DNA from: Parvularculaceae bacterium
Lineage (GTDB): Bacteria; Pseudomonadota; Alphaproteobacteria; Caulobacterales; Parvularculaceae
Assembly: GCA_020446945.1 (NCBI GenBank)
Contig: JAGRDS010000010.1
Location: 109,840-173,839 of the forward strand
DNA: 64,000 nt
Reading direction: 5' to 3'
Position numbers and translations under genes: made by a program. The notes under the pieces were generated by a model. It was not told where the DNA came from, did no database searches, and worked only from the letters and a program-made list of their open reading frames with translations. This document shows, piece by piece, positions 28,001 to 36,456 of the stretch; within the stretch, counting starts at the first letter, position 1, and the number at the start of each line of letters is the position of its first letter.

Positions 28001-28369
28001 CCGGGCAGCGCGAAGGGCGTCGTTTTTATAACGCTTGAGGACGAAAGCGCCGGCGCCAACATCATCGTCTGGCCGAAAACATTCGAGCGGTTTCGCCGCG
28101 TCGTCATCGGCGCGCGGATGCTTGGCGTTTACGGGCGATTGCAGCGGCAGGGCGAGGTCATTCACCTCGTCGCCGACCGCCTGGTAGATCTTACAGGCGA
28201 GCTTTCGGCCCTCAGCGCTGATTGCGACGAATTGGACGAGGGGCTGTCGCGCGCTGATGAAATCAGGCGCCGCGTCGTCGCTGATCCGCGCGAGACGAAA
28301 CTGCGCCGCTCCCTCGATCTCGCCGGACGGATGAAAGAAATCCTGCCCAAGGGCCGGAATTTTCATTGA
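25091..28369 (+). CDS. dnaE2: DnaE2, error-prone DNA polymerase III alpha-type subunit
   Basis: A 1092-residue C-family DNA polymerase of the DnaE2 class. The N-terminal PHP domain (about 1-210) begins [22 protein letters not shown], typical of DnaE2. The polymerase core has the catalytic acidic residues in [15 protein letters not shown], and the C-terminal part holds an OB-type domain ([23 protein letters not shown]) before residue 1000. Length is usual for DnaE2 and shorter than replicative DnaE. It performs error-prone bypass synthesis in the SOS response together with ImuA and ImuB. ATG 25091 overlaps the imuB stop by ATGA. SOS control through the LexA box at 22787 is expected. Confidence 0.97.
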   Translation: [1092 protein letters not shown]

Positions 28370-28408
28370 GCCCGGCGATAATGCTTTGCGTCGCGCGCCG
28401 CCGCACTC

Positions 28409-28426
28409 TTGTCATGAAACTGTGAT
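28409..28426 (+). promoter_or_regulatory. Pho-box-like direct repeat
   Basis: TTGTCATGAAACTGTGAT agrees with the enterobacterial Pho-box consensus CTGTCATAAAACTGTCAT at 15 of 18 positions, with 7-base repeats TGTCATG and TGTGATG 11 bases apart. It precedes the small ORF by 165 bases and the lipoprotein by about 600 bases. Phosphate control is a hypothesis; chance occurrence is possible. Confidence 0.4.
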
Positions 28427-28590
28427 GGTTCGGTCGTCCACATGTAACAATCATACTCTAGCCATGTCGTCGGAACGGGAATTTGACGCTGGCAAACCGA
28501 CGACGCGACGATGTTTTCTAGAAATGAAAATGCATTGCAGCGCCCGCCGCAGCGTTCGATGCACACGCCGAACGGACTGCGCGGCGCGTA

Positions 28591-28803
28591 ATGGCGAAGA
28601 GCGCAGCAGATTACGGTTTGGGCCGCAATTGTCCGCGGTGCAAAGCCTTTACCGTCATATTTCGCGGCGTTGCGCCTGATGCGCTTCACTTGCTGCCCGT
28701 TACCGGAAAGTTCGTTTATCCTTGCAGGAAATGCGGCTGGACTATGGAATGCGATTCGCGTTTTCTCGTTGCGTCCGATGCGCAAGCGAAGACAAAAGAA
28801 TAA
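28591..28803 (+). CDS. Possible zinc-ribbon microprotein (70 residues)
   Basis: A short frame with two CxxC pairs, CPRC at residues 14-17 and CRKC near residue 45, about 30 residues apart, as in a zinc ribbon. The sequence between them (AFTVIFRGVAPDALHLL) and the charged tail do not match a family I can name. The ribosome site is weak and the frame lies between dnaE2 and a lipoprotein gene. Cysteine pairing argues for a real gene; size and lack of context argue against. Confidence 0.4.
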   Translation: MAKSAADYGLGRNCPRCKAFTVIFRGVAPDALHLLPVTGKFVYPCRKCGWTMECDSRFLVASDAQAKTKE

Positions 28804-28903
28804 CGAACCATTACTGTCGCAAAAAATTCTTAATTCATGATCGTAACGCGCATATGATTGCGCGCCGCGCAGACGCGCCGCTTTTACAAGCCAGCGCATT
28901 CAT

Positions 28904-28921
28904 TTGTCACACCGTTGACAA
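28904..28921. promoter_or_regulatory. Perfect inverted repeat upstream of the duplicated lipoprotein gene
   Basis: TTGTCA-CACCGT-TGACAA has perfect 6-base arms around a 6-base spacer, 113 bases upstream of the lipoprotein start. It contains TTGACA (28915-28920), a possible -35. It may be an operator; no regulator can be assigned. Confidence 0.4.
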
Positions 28922-29033
28922 AAAACAATCATTCACACGTAACAATCCCTGACTAACGCCACCCCCGTCGCGGCGCGTGGGGCGCTGCGGGCCGCGAAAA
29001 GATCGCGGGCTCATCACGCGGGGATATACGCAA

Positions 29034-31850
29034 ATGCGCCATAAACAATCATTCAAATCCGCCCTCCTGCTCGCCGCTTCGGCGACGCTCGCCGCCTGTT
29101 CGCAAGCTGACGTCGCGTCGCCGGGCAATGGAACGCCGGTTATCGTCCAGCCGATTCCCGGTGGCGGCGGCGGCGGCTCAAGCGGCAATTTCGCCACGCG
29201 CGCATCGGCGCCGCTGAGTGCGAGCGACTGCCCGGCGGGCCTGACCTTCGTTTCCAACGTTCCGCTTCTGTCGACGGGATCGAGCACGAATTTCTGTTCA
29301 CTGACGAAACTCGACGGCGATACGGTCAGCGGCGCGATCAACATTCCGTTTCAGGCCGATCCGATCCTGATATCGGGCACTGTGTTCCTCGGCGATGGCG
29401 CGGGCGCGCCGGCGAATGTGACCTTCGCCCCCGGGCAGGTGTTCGTCAGCCAGGGCAAGAGCGGTCAGGTTGATTTGCTTGTCGTTTCCCGTGGTTCGCA
29501 GATCAACGCCGTCGGCACGCAGAATTCGCCGATCATTTTCACCTCGATGCAGGATATTCTCGACGACTTTTCCGGCAATGTCGCGGCGGCCGCAAACGGC
29601 ACGAGCGGACAAGGCGACTGGGGCGGACTTGCAATCAACGGCCGCGCGCCGTTGAACGAATGCACTATCGATCCGCTGGCGACGGCAGGAACGGACGCCT
29701 GCCGCCAGCTTGGCGAAGGCGGTTCAGGCGAATTCGGCGGCGGCGACGCGCATGATTCGTCAGGCTCGCTGCAATATGTGCGCATCCAGCATGCCGGCTT
29801 CCCGTTCACGACATCGAACGAATTGAACTCGATCGCCATGCAGGGCGTCGGCGACGGTACGACGATCAGCCACATTCAGATCGTCGAAGGCGCCGATGAC
29901 GGCATTGAATGGTTCGGGGGCACGGTGAATGTCGATCACCTCATCGTCACCGGCGCAAATGACGACTCGATTGACTGGACTGACGGCTGGCAGGGGCGTC
30001 TTCAATTCGCGCTCGTTGTGCAGTCCAATGGCGACGATAACGGCATCGAAGGCGACAATAACGGCGATACGGTTCCCGATGCGACGCCGCGTTCCGGTCC
30101 GCGTCTTTCCAACCTGACCCTGATCGGCGACGGCGCTTCCGGCGAGGGCATCCAGCTTCGCGCCGGCACGTCGGGTACGATCGTCAACGCGATCGTCGCG
30201 AATTTCGCCGAAGGCCTTGAATTTAACCCGGCGGGAACGGGTCCCGACCCGATTGTCGATTCCCTCGCTCTTGAAGGAAACACGAGCGATTTCTCCGGCT
30301 CCGGCGCAACACTGTTTGCCGCCGGCTCCAAAAACCGCTCCTTTGCGGGCCATTCGCTTGACGGCGTCCTGCCGGGCGTCAACGAAGCGGCGACGCCGGC
30401 GACGGACCCGACGACGATCGATGCAGGCTTTGCGCCGGCGAATTATATCGGCGCCTTCGGCCCGACCGAAACGGCATCCAACAACTGGACGACCGGATGG
30501 ACCGTGCGCATTCCGGGCTCGGCGACGAGCGCCTGCCCGTCAGGCACGACTCTCGCCTCTGAAACGCCGGCGTCAGCCGGTTTCGCCGGCCGTAGCGAAA
30601 CGCGCATCTGCAGCATCAACACGCCGATTATCGGCAATGTCGATCTGCCGGCTGGAAACCTTTACCGCCTCGACGGCACCGTGTTCGTCGGTCAGGACGG
30701 CGGGCCGGACCCGCTCAGCCCGACAGGTGCGCAGGGCGTTCTCTCCGTCGCGCCTGGCGTCACGATTTTCGGCAACCAGGCGCCGAGCATCGTAGATCTT
30801 CTGGTCGTCACGCGCGGCTCTAAGCTGTTCGTCAACGGGTCGCCGTTCGCCCCCGTCATTTTGACGAGCCGCGCCGACCTTGCAAACGGCGGCGCCACGA
30901 TCCGCGCCGGCGTTACGGGCGAAATCGGCGGTATAGCAATTAACGGCCGCGCACCCTTGAACGAATGCACGATCGATCCGCTTGCGACGCCGGGTTCGGT
31001 CAACTGCCAGCAAAACGGCGAGGGCGGTTCAGGCGCTTTCGGCGGTGCGACTTCGGATGACAATTCCGGCCGCATCAATTATCTCCAAATCCGGTATGCC
31101 GGCTACCAGTTCACCGTTTCGAACGAATTGAATTCCATCGCGGCGCAAGGCGTCGGCGACGGTACGGAAATCGACTATGTCCAGATCATCAACGGCGCCG
31201 ATGACGGCATCGAATGGTTCGGCGGCTCGGTCGATGTGAAGCACCTTGTCGTTCTCGGCGCCAATGACGATTCGATCGACTGGACCGACGGTTGGACCGG
31301 CAGCCTTCAATACGCGATCGTTCGCCAGAATTCCGGCGACGACAACGGCATCGAAGGCGACAATAACGGCGACACCGTTCCCGATGCGACGCCGCGTTCC
31401 GCGCCGACGATCGCAAATTTCACGCTGATCGGCGACGGTGCGTCGGGCGAGGGCGTGCAGCTCCGCGCAGGCACGTCGGGCGCGGTCGTCAACGGCATTG
31501 TGACGAACTTCGCCGAAGCGCTGGAGTTCAATCCGGCCGGCATCGGTCCCGATCCGATAGTCGATCGTGTCGCTTTTTCCGGCATCCAGACGCCGCCGAC
31601 GCTCGGGGTCATGGCCGGTTCGGGCGCAACACTGTTCGCGGCGGGCGCAAACACCAACACCGCATCGAACACGCTCACCGCGCCCGCAGGGTTTGTCACG
31701 CCGCTCATCCCTGGCGCCAATGAAAGCGCGCCTGCGGTCACTGCGCTGGATCCCAAGGCGATCGATCCCTCACTCGATACGACGGATTATATCGGCGCCG
31801 TTCGCGATGCGAGCGACACCTGGTTCGCCGGCTGGACGCTTGGCCTCTAG
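29034..31850 (+). CDS. Large outer-membrane-type lipoprotein built from two copies of one repeat-rich domain
   Basis: A 938-residue lipoprotein: signal MRHKQSFKSALLLAASATLAAC ends in a lipobox (LAAC), followed by a glycine-rich linker. Two homologous halves follow, about residues 60-480 and 490-938, offset by 435 residues. Each starts with a CP(A/S)G segment, contains NGRAPLNECTIDPLAT, GSGxFGG, and blocks GADDGIEWFGG, GANDDSIDWTDGW, and GDDNGIEGDNNGDTVPDA. Short valine/isoleucine strands with N/D turns suggest a right-handed beta-helix, and the D/N-rich turns may bind calcium. I do not recognise a named family. It is followed by a terminator and then a TonB receptor, suggesting a surface ligand-binding partner. 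ATG 29034 is preceded by GGGGAT. Confidence 0.85.
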   Translation: MRHKQSFKSALLLAASATLAACSQADVASPGNGTPVIVQPIPGGGGGGSSGNFATRASAPLSASDCPAGLTFVSNVPLLSTGSSTNFCSLTKLDGDTVSGAINIPFQADPILISGTVFLGDGAGAPANVTFAPGQVFVSQGKSGQVDLLVVSRGSQINAVGTQNSPIIFTSMQDILDDFSGNVAAAANGTSGQGDWGGLAINGRAPLNECTIDPLATAGTDACRQLGEGGSGEFGGGDAHDSSGSLQYVRIQHAGFPFTTSNELNSIAMQGVGDGTTISHIQIVEGADDGIEWFGGTVNVDHLIVTGANDDSIDWTDGWQGRLQFALVVQSNGDDNGIEGDNNGDTVPDATPRSGPRLSNLTLIGDGASGEGIQLRAGTSGTIVNAIVANFAEGLEFNPAGTGPDPIVDSLALEGNTSDFSGSGATLFAAGSKNRSFAGHSLDGVLPGVNEAATPATDPTTIDAGFAPANYIGAFGPTETASNNWTTGWTVRIPGSATSACPSGTTLASETPASAGFAGRSETRICSINTPIIGNVDLPAGNLYRLDGTVFVGQDGGPDPLSPTGAQGVLSVAPGVTIFGNQAPSIVDLLVVTRGSKLFVNGSPFAPVILTSRADLANGGATIRAGVTGEIGGIAINGRAPLNECTIDPLATPGSVNCQQNGEGGSGAFGGATSDDNSGRINYLQIRYAGYQFTVSNELNSIAAQGVGDGTEIDYVQIINGADDGIEWFGGSVDVKHLVVLGANDDSIDWTDGWTGSLQYAIVRQNSGDDNGIEGDNNGDTVPDATPRSAPTIANFTLIGDGASGEGVQLRAGTSGAVVNGIVTNFAEALEFNPAGIGPDPIVDRVAFSGIQTPPTLGVMAGSGATLFAAGANTNTASNTLTAPAGFVTPLIPGANESAPAVTALDPKAIDPSLDTTDYIGAVRDASDTWFAGWTLGL

Positions 31851-31858
31851 CGCCGATC

Positions 31859-31893
31859 GCCGCAGCCGCCCGAAAGGCGGCTGCGGCTTTTTT
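31859..31893 (+). terminator. Strong rho-independent terminator between lipoprotein and TonB receptor genes
   Basis: GCCGCAGCCGCC (31859-31870) pairs perfectly with GGCGGCTGCGGC (31876-31887), loop CGAAA, followed by six T (31888-31893). It begins eight bases after the lipoprotein stop and ends 43 bases before the receptor start, so it could give unequal expression of the pair. Confidence 0.92.
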
Positions 31894-31919
31894 GACAGTC
31901 AACACGCAACAAACAAAAT
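31892..31919 (+). promoter_or_regulatory. Candidate promoter of the TonB receptor immediately after the terminator
   Basis: TTGACA (31892-31897) is followed after 16 bases by CAAAAT (31914-31919), a 4-of-6 match to TATAAT. The start codon is 18 bases further on. It would allow the receptor to be transcribed independently of the lipoprotein. Confidence 0.35.
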
Positions 31920-31936
31920 GATTGGCCAGGTGGGGC

Positions 31937-34627
31937 ATGAAATATCTAACTAAAATACTCCTCTCGTCGCTGCTCTCAACGACCGCGCTGACGGTCGCGG
32001 CGGGCGCCGGCGCGCAGGAACTCGATATACCGACCGACGAGATCGTCGTCAGGGGCGCGCGCATCCCGGACGAAAAGCGCGCGACGTCCGAAATTTCCAG
32101 TCTGCTCGACGAAGCGTCATTTCAGCGTACGGGCGATTCCGATATCGGCGATGCGCTTCGGCGCGTGACAGGCTTGTCGCTTACCGAAGGCAAGTTTGTC
32201 GTCGTTCGCGGACTGAACGAACGCTATTCATCGGTTACGCTTGACGGATCGCCCTTGCCGAGCCCGGAGCCGTTAAAGCGCGTCGTACCGCTCGATATCA
32301 TTCCGACGAATATTTTGAGCGGCTCGCTCGTACAGAAAACCTATTCGCCGCAGTTTTCTGCAGAATTCGGCGGCGGCTTGATTGAACTGCGTTCGAAACC
32401 CGTTCCAGACGAGGCTTATTTCGAGATCGGCGGCAAAATCGGCCTTGATCTGCAAACGACAGGGCGCAACGGGTATTTCGTCGACGGTGGAAAGCGCGAC
32501 TGGACTGGTTTCGACGACGGCGCACGCAATATTCCGCGCCCGCTCGCAGATGCGTTTTTCGGAACAACCGGGGTCGTTCGCACGCCAGGCGACCAAAACA
32601 TTATCGACGCGAGCGCCGAAAGCGCGAATACGACCGTCACCGTTGAAAATGTCATTCCGCCGAACTGGGACGTCAATCTCGCTTTCGGCGCGAGCCGCGA
32701 CATTTCCGACAGCGTTCGCGTCGGGGCCAATATCGCGCTTGGATTTTCACATGACTGGCAGACGAAAATCGGACGCCGTGAGCAGGGCTTCACCGATTCA
32801 GCGGCCGCCGCCGCTTCCAGACCCTTCGATATTGTCGGCGGAACGTTTCCGAACGGCGCGCAGTCTTTTGATTTCGAAAGCACGACGCAGACGATCGGCT
32901 CAAACGGCATCGCCACTTTCGGCGTTGAACTCGGCGACAATCACAAGATCACCTCGACCAGCCTTATGTTGCGTTCGACGCATAAGGAGTCGCGAATCGG
33001 AAATGGCGTGCGCGGTGAAGAGCCGGCGATTGAATTGTTTACCGAAAACATGGAATTTTTCGAGCGTCAGGTCTGGCAAACGCAGTTGCGCGGCGACCAT
33101 GTTTTCCCCGGCGTCAGCGACCTTTCCGTCGTCTGGCGCGGTGCATACGGGCGCGCCTTTCGCGATGCGCCCTACCAGCGTTCCTTCCGCCGTTTCCGCA
33201 ATACGCCGGACGGCGAGTTCCAGCTCCTTTTCGGACAGATCGGCGCGCTTGAAAACGATTCGGTTCTTCTCACCTTCTCCGATGTCGAAGACGAAAATAT
33301 CGACGCCGGCGTCGACTTTGTATTGCCGTTGACGGTGAGCGACGGCGCTTTCGACGTGAAATGGGGTTACAACTACACTGACAAAGAACGGGATTCTCTG
33401 GTTCGCGAATTCCGTTACGCGCAGGGTCCGCTCGGCCTGCCGGGGCAGTTGCGCAATGTACGCAACGACATCCTGCTCTCGCCGGGCGTTGTCGGAACAG
33501 ATGTGTTCGACATTCAGTTCGTCAATAACCCGACTGCGCTCGACAATGCGTTCTCGACGCTGAAAGTACACGCCGCTTATCTGGGACTCGATTTCGACCT
33601 CGGCGAATATTTCCACTTCGCGGTCGGCGGAAGGTATGAAGACGGCGAGGAAACAACGACGGCCTTCGCGACGGCGTTCGCGCCGACGCCGACCAATCCG
33701 AGATCCTTGTCGGTAACGACGATCGACGAAGATTATTGGTTGCCGGCGGTGACAGCGACCTGGAATCCGATAGGCGATCTTCAGGTTCGCGCCGGCTATT
33801 CCAAAACGATTACCCGTCCGCAGTTCAGGGAGCTGACGCCGGCGACCTTCCTTGACGATGACACAGATCAGCTTGTCATCGGCAACCCATTCCTTATCAA
33901 TTCGCGGATCGACAATTATGATGCGCGGATTGAATATTATTTTGCGCGCGGCCAGTTTGTCACTTTGAGCGTTTTCTACAAAGACATCCAGAATCCGATC
34001 GAGGTTGCGAACGCGCAGATCGGCGGCGCTGACGCTCAAACCTATATCAACGCGCCTTCAGCCAAGCTTTACGGATTTGAAGTCGAGTTTGAGAAGAACT
34101 GGGAGCTTGGCGGTCGTTTCACGGGCAAAGATCTTATCTTCAAGACGAACTACACCTGGAGCGATTCGGAAGTCAGCGCGGACGGATTTGTCATTACGTC
34201 GAGCGTTAATTCAGCGACCGGCGCGTCGCCGACCATGGTGCCGGGCGGCGGGTTCATTGTCGATGGGCGTAAACTGCAAGGCCAGTCGAGCCATCTGTTC
34301 AATCTTCAGATCGGCTACGAAGATCTTGAACTCAATTCTCGCGCAACAATCCTCGTGAATTGGGCGTCAAAGCGCATACGTCAGACGGAAAACCTCATCA
34401 CGGGGCAGCCGGCGGTTATAGAATATCCGCCTGTGACGCTTGATTTCGTCTGGAGCCGAGAGCTTGAAACTTGGGGCGGCGGTTGGGAAATCGGCTTCAA
34501 GGTTCGCAACATACTCGGTGACGATTATGAAGCGACGCAGACTTTCGCATCGGACGGGACTGTCGCCCTTTTTGACGCCTATGACCTCGGGCGCGAAATA
34601 TCCTTCAGCCTGAACAAAAAGTTTTAG
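31937..34627 (+). CDS. TonB-dependent receptor paired with the duplicated lipoprotein
   Basis: An 896-residue TonB-dependent outer-membrane receptor. Signal peptide MKYLTKILLSSLLSTTALT with cleavage near AGAQE is followed by IPTDEIVVRGARIPDEKR (TonB box/plug start), a plug with VVVRGLNERYSSVTLDG and FSAEFGGGLIELRSK, and a long beta-barrel ending NKKF with a terminal phenylalanine. The plug type, with ERYS and PSPEPLKRVVPLD, belongs to the large CirA/FecA-like class often found beside surface lipoproteins. ATG 31937 has AGGTGGGG just upstream. The pairing with the lipoprotein is by position only; the ligand is unknown. Confidence 0.93.
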   Translation: MKYLTKILLSSLLSTTALTVAAGAGAQELDIPTDEIVVRGARIPDEKRATSEISSLLDEASFQRTGDSDIGDALRRVTGLSLTEGKFVVVRGLNERYSSVTLDGSPLPSPEPLKRVVPLDIIPTNILSGSLVQKTYSPQFSAEFGGGLIELRSKPVPDEAYFEIGGKIGLDLQTTGRNGYFVDGGKRDWTGFDDGARNIPRPLADAFFGTTGVVRTPGDQNIIDASAESANTTVTVENVIPPNWDVNLAFGASRDISDSVRVGANIALGFSHDWQTKIGRREQGFTDSAAAAASRPFDIVGGTFPNGAQSFDFESTTQTIGSNGIATFGVELGDNHKITSTSLMLRSTHKESRIGNGVRGEEPAIELFTENMEFFERQVWQTQLRGDHVFPGVSDLSVVWRGAYGRAFRDAPYQRSFRRFRNTPDGEFQLLFGQIGALENDSVLLTFSDVEDENIDAGVDFVLPLTVSDGAFDVKWGYNYTDKERDSLVREFRYAQGPLGLPGQLRNVRNDILLSPGVVGTDVFDIQFVNNPTALDNAFSTLKVHAAYLGLDFDLGEYFHFAVGGRYEDGEETTTAFATAFAPTPTNPRSLSVTTIDEDYWLPAVTATWNPIGDLQVRAGYSKTITRPQFRELTPATFLDDDTDQLVIGNPFLINSRIDNYDARIEYYFARGQFVTLSVFYKDIQNPIEVANAQIGGADAQTYINAPSAKLYGFEVEFEKNWELGGRFTGKDLIFKTNYTWSDSEVSADGFVITSSVNSATGASPTMVPGGGFIVDGRKLQGQSSHLFNLQIGYEDLELNSRATILVNWASKRIRQTENLITGQPAVIEYPPVTLDFVWSRELETWGGGWEIGFKVRNILGDDYEATQTFASDGTVALFDAYDLGREISFSLNKKF

Positions 34628-34663
34628 GCGGACGATATCGGGCAGCCGAACACGCAAAACAGA

Positions 34664-34690
34664 AGGCCCGCCGGCGTATTCGGCGGGCCT
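34664..34690. terminator. Bidirectional terminator between TonB receptor and GH13 gene
   Basis: AGGCCCGCCG (34664-34673) pairs perfectly with CGGCGGGCCT (34681-34690) around a 7-base loop, between two convergent stop codons. Short T-runs follow on the plus strand and flank the other side. Confidence 0.8.
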
Positions 34691-34712
34691 TTCGTATCCC
34701 GCGGCGTGCCTG

Positions 34713-36368
34713 TCAGGCGCCGATCCGCGCGTAATAGGCCGAAAGCGGTGAAAGTTTTCCAGGCGCCGCCGCGCCTTCTTCGCCGGCGCCGATGCTCGCG
34801 ATGACGGTGTTCGCGCCGGCGATAGGCGCGCGCCACTTTGCGCTGCGTCCTCCGATATTGAACGCGCAGACTACACGCTCGCGCCCGCTCCGTCGCGCAA
34901 ATGCGACAATTTCGTCTGGCGTATCGAAGAATTCGATGGTCCCTGTGCGCAACGCATCGCTATCGCGCCGAATGCGGATCAGCCGCTTGAAGAATTTCAG
35001 GACAGATGTGCTGCTTTTTTCCTGCGTGTCGATGGAAAGGGCGTCATGGCGCGGATCGACGGGAAGCCAGGGCGCGACTTGCGAGAATCCGGAATTCGGC
35101 GCGCCGCGCCGCCAGGGAAGGGGCGTGCGCGCGCCGTCGCGACCGAGCGTAAGCGGCCAGTTTGCAATCGCTTCGGGATCTTGCAGGGATTCAAAAGGAA
35201 CGACCGCCTGCGGCAGGCCAAGCTCCTCGCCCTGATAGACGAATACGTTGCCGCGAAGCGCCATCAACAGCATTGCGAAGACGCGCGCGGCGCGATCGCG
35301 ATCTTCCTCCTTCGCCCAGCGGCTGACGGCGCGCGGCGCGTCATGGTTTGAAAACGCCCATGAAGGCCAGCCTTCGCCGGGTTCGCCGGTCCACGCGCTT
35401 AAAGACTGGGCGATGCGGCGCGGAGAAAGCTTGTCCGCATAGAGAAAATCGAAATTATAGGCGGAATTCAGCCGGAGATCTTCGGCGGTGTAGGATTTCA
35501 TTTCGGCGAGCGGATCGGGGCCGACGACTTCGGCGACGGAGAAAGTTCCGCAAAAGGCGTTCATTTCCGATCGCACCCGCTCAAGAAATCCGGCGATCCC
35601 TTCATGCGACATGTTGTATTTGCAAAGCTGGTAGTCGAAAGGCCGCGTCAACCGTCTGTTTTCTCGCGGCGCGGGCGGATTGTCGCGCAATTGCGGATCG
35701 TGCATCAGAAAATTGAGCGCGTCGAAGCGAAACCCGTCAACGCCGCGCTCCAGCCAGAAGCGCGCAACGCCGAGGACGGCGTTCTGGACTTCCATATTAT
35801 GCTGATTGAGATCTGGCTGGCTGGCGAGGAAGTTGTGCAGATAATATTGCCGGCGCCGGGCATCCCACGTCCACGCCGGCCCGCCGAACACCGATTGCCA
35901 GTTGTTCGGCGGCGCACCATCTTCTTTCGGATCCGCCCAGACATACCAGTCCGCTTTCGCATTGTCGCGATCGCGCCGGCTTTCCTGAAACCAGGGATGG
36001 CTTTCCGATGAGTGTGAATAAACCTGGTCTATAATCACTTTGAGGCCGAGGTCGTGGGCTTTTGCGATCAGCGCATCGAAATCCGCGAGCGTTCCGAATA
36101 CAGGATCGACATCGCAATAATCGGCGACGTCATAACCGAAATCGCGCATCGGAGAGGTGAAGAACGGCGAAAGCCAAACGCCGTCGACGCCGAGCCGGGC
36201 GATATAGTCGAGCCCGTCTATAACGCCCTGAAGATCGCCGACGCCGTCATTATTGGAATCTCTGAAGCTTCGCGGATAAATCTGGTAGATCACGCCGCCG
36301 CGCCGCCAATCGGGCGCGCCATGGCTCGCGCGGCGCTCATTATCGTTATCCATGTCGCCCGGTCTCAT
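34713..36368 (-). CDS. Glycoside hydrolase family 13 alpha-glucosidase (oligo-1,6-glucosidase-like)
   Basis: A 551-residue cytoplasmic GH13 enzyme releasing glucose from alpha-glucosides. The (beta/alpha)8 motifs are present: IIDQVYSHS (conserved D114 and H119), GFRFDALNF with nucleophile D216 and R214, SVAEVVGP with acid/base E280, and SNHDAPR with D343. The start GVIYQIYPRSFRDSNNDGVG is typical of alpha-glucosidases/oligo-1,6-glucosidases. No signal peptide. ATG 36368 has GGGAG at good distance. Glucokinase lies 88 bases upstream on the same strand, so glucose set free here can be phosphorylated directly. Exact linkage preference is not readable. Confidence 0.93.
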   Translation of the reverse strand: MRPGDMDNDNERRASHGAPDWRRGGVIYQIYPRSFRDSNNDGVGDLQGVIDGLDYIARLGVDGVWLSPFFTSPMRDFGYDVADYCDVDPVFGTLADFDALIAKAHDLGLKVIIDQVYSHSSESHPWFQESRRDRDNAKADWYVWADPKEDGAPPNNWQSVFGGPAWTWDARRRQYYLHNFLASQPDLNQHNMEVQNAVLGVARFWLERGVDGFRFDALNFLMHDPQLRDNPPAPRENRRLTRPFDYQLCKYNMSHEGIAGFLERVRSEMNAFCGTFSVAEVVGPDPLAEMKSYTAEDLRLNSAYNFDFLYADKLSPRRIAQSLSAWTGEPGEGWPSWAFSNHDAPRAVSRWAKEEDRDRAARVFAMLLMALRGNVFVYQGEELGLPQAVVPFESLQDPEAIANWPLTLGRDGARTPLPWRRGAPNSGFSQVAPWLPVDPRHDALSIDTQEKSSTSVLKFFKRLIRIRRDSDALRTGTIEFFDTPDEIVAFARRSGRERVVCAFNIGGRSAKWRAPIAGANTVIASIGAGEEGAAAPGKLSPLSAYYARIGA

Positions 36369-36456
36369 ATTCCGCTCCCGATTGAGCTGCTTTCAGCGCG
36401 AATAAAATCGCCAGTCTATTCCCGTTCCGGTTTTGGGGCGATCGGCGGGCGCAGGC

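Larger units (their letters stand above)
28370..29033. other. Intergenic region with Pho-box-like site, small ORF and palindrome
   Basis: The region holds a Pho-box-like sequence at 28409-28426, a possible zinc-ribbon microprotein gene at 28591-28803 and an inverted repeat at 28904-28921, each listed separately. No other gene is supported. Confidence 0.5.

Noticed and set aside
28924..29056. Short direct repeat ACAATCATTCA (28924 and 29045)
   Set aside because: Eleven bases, one copy inside the coding start, likely chance.
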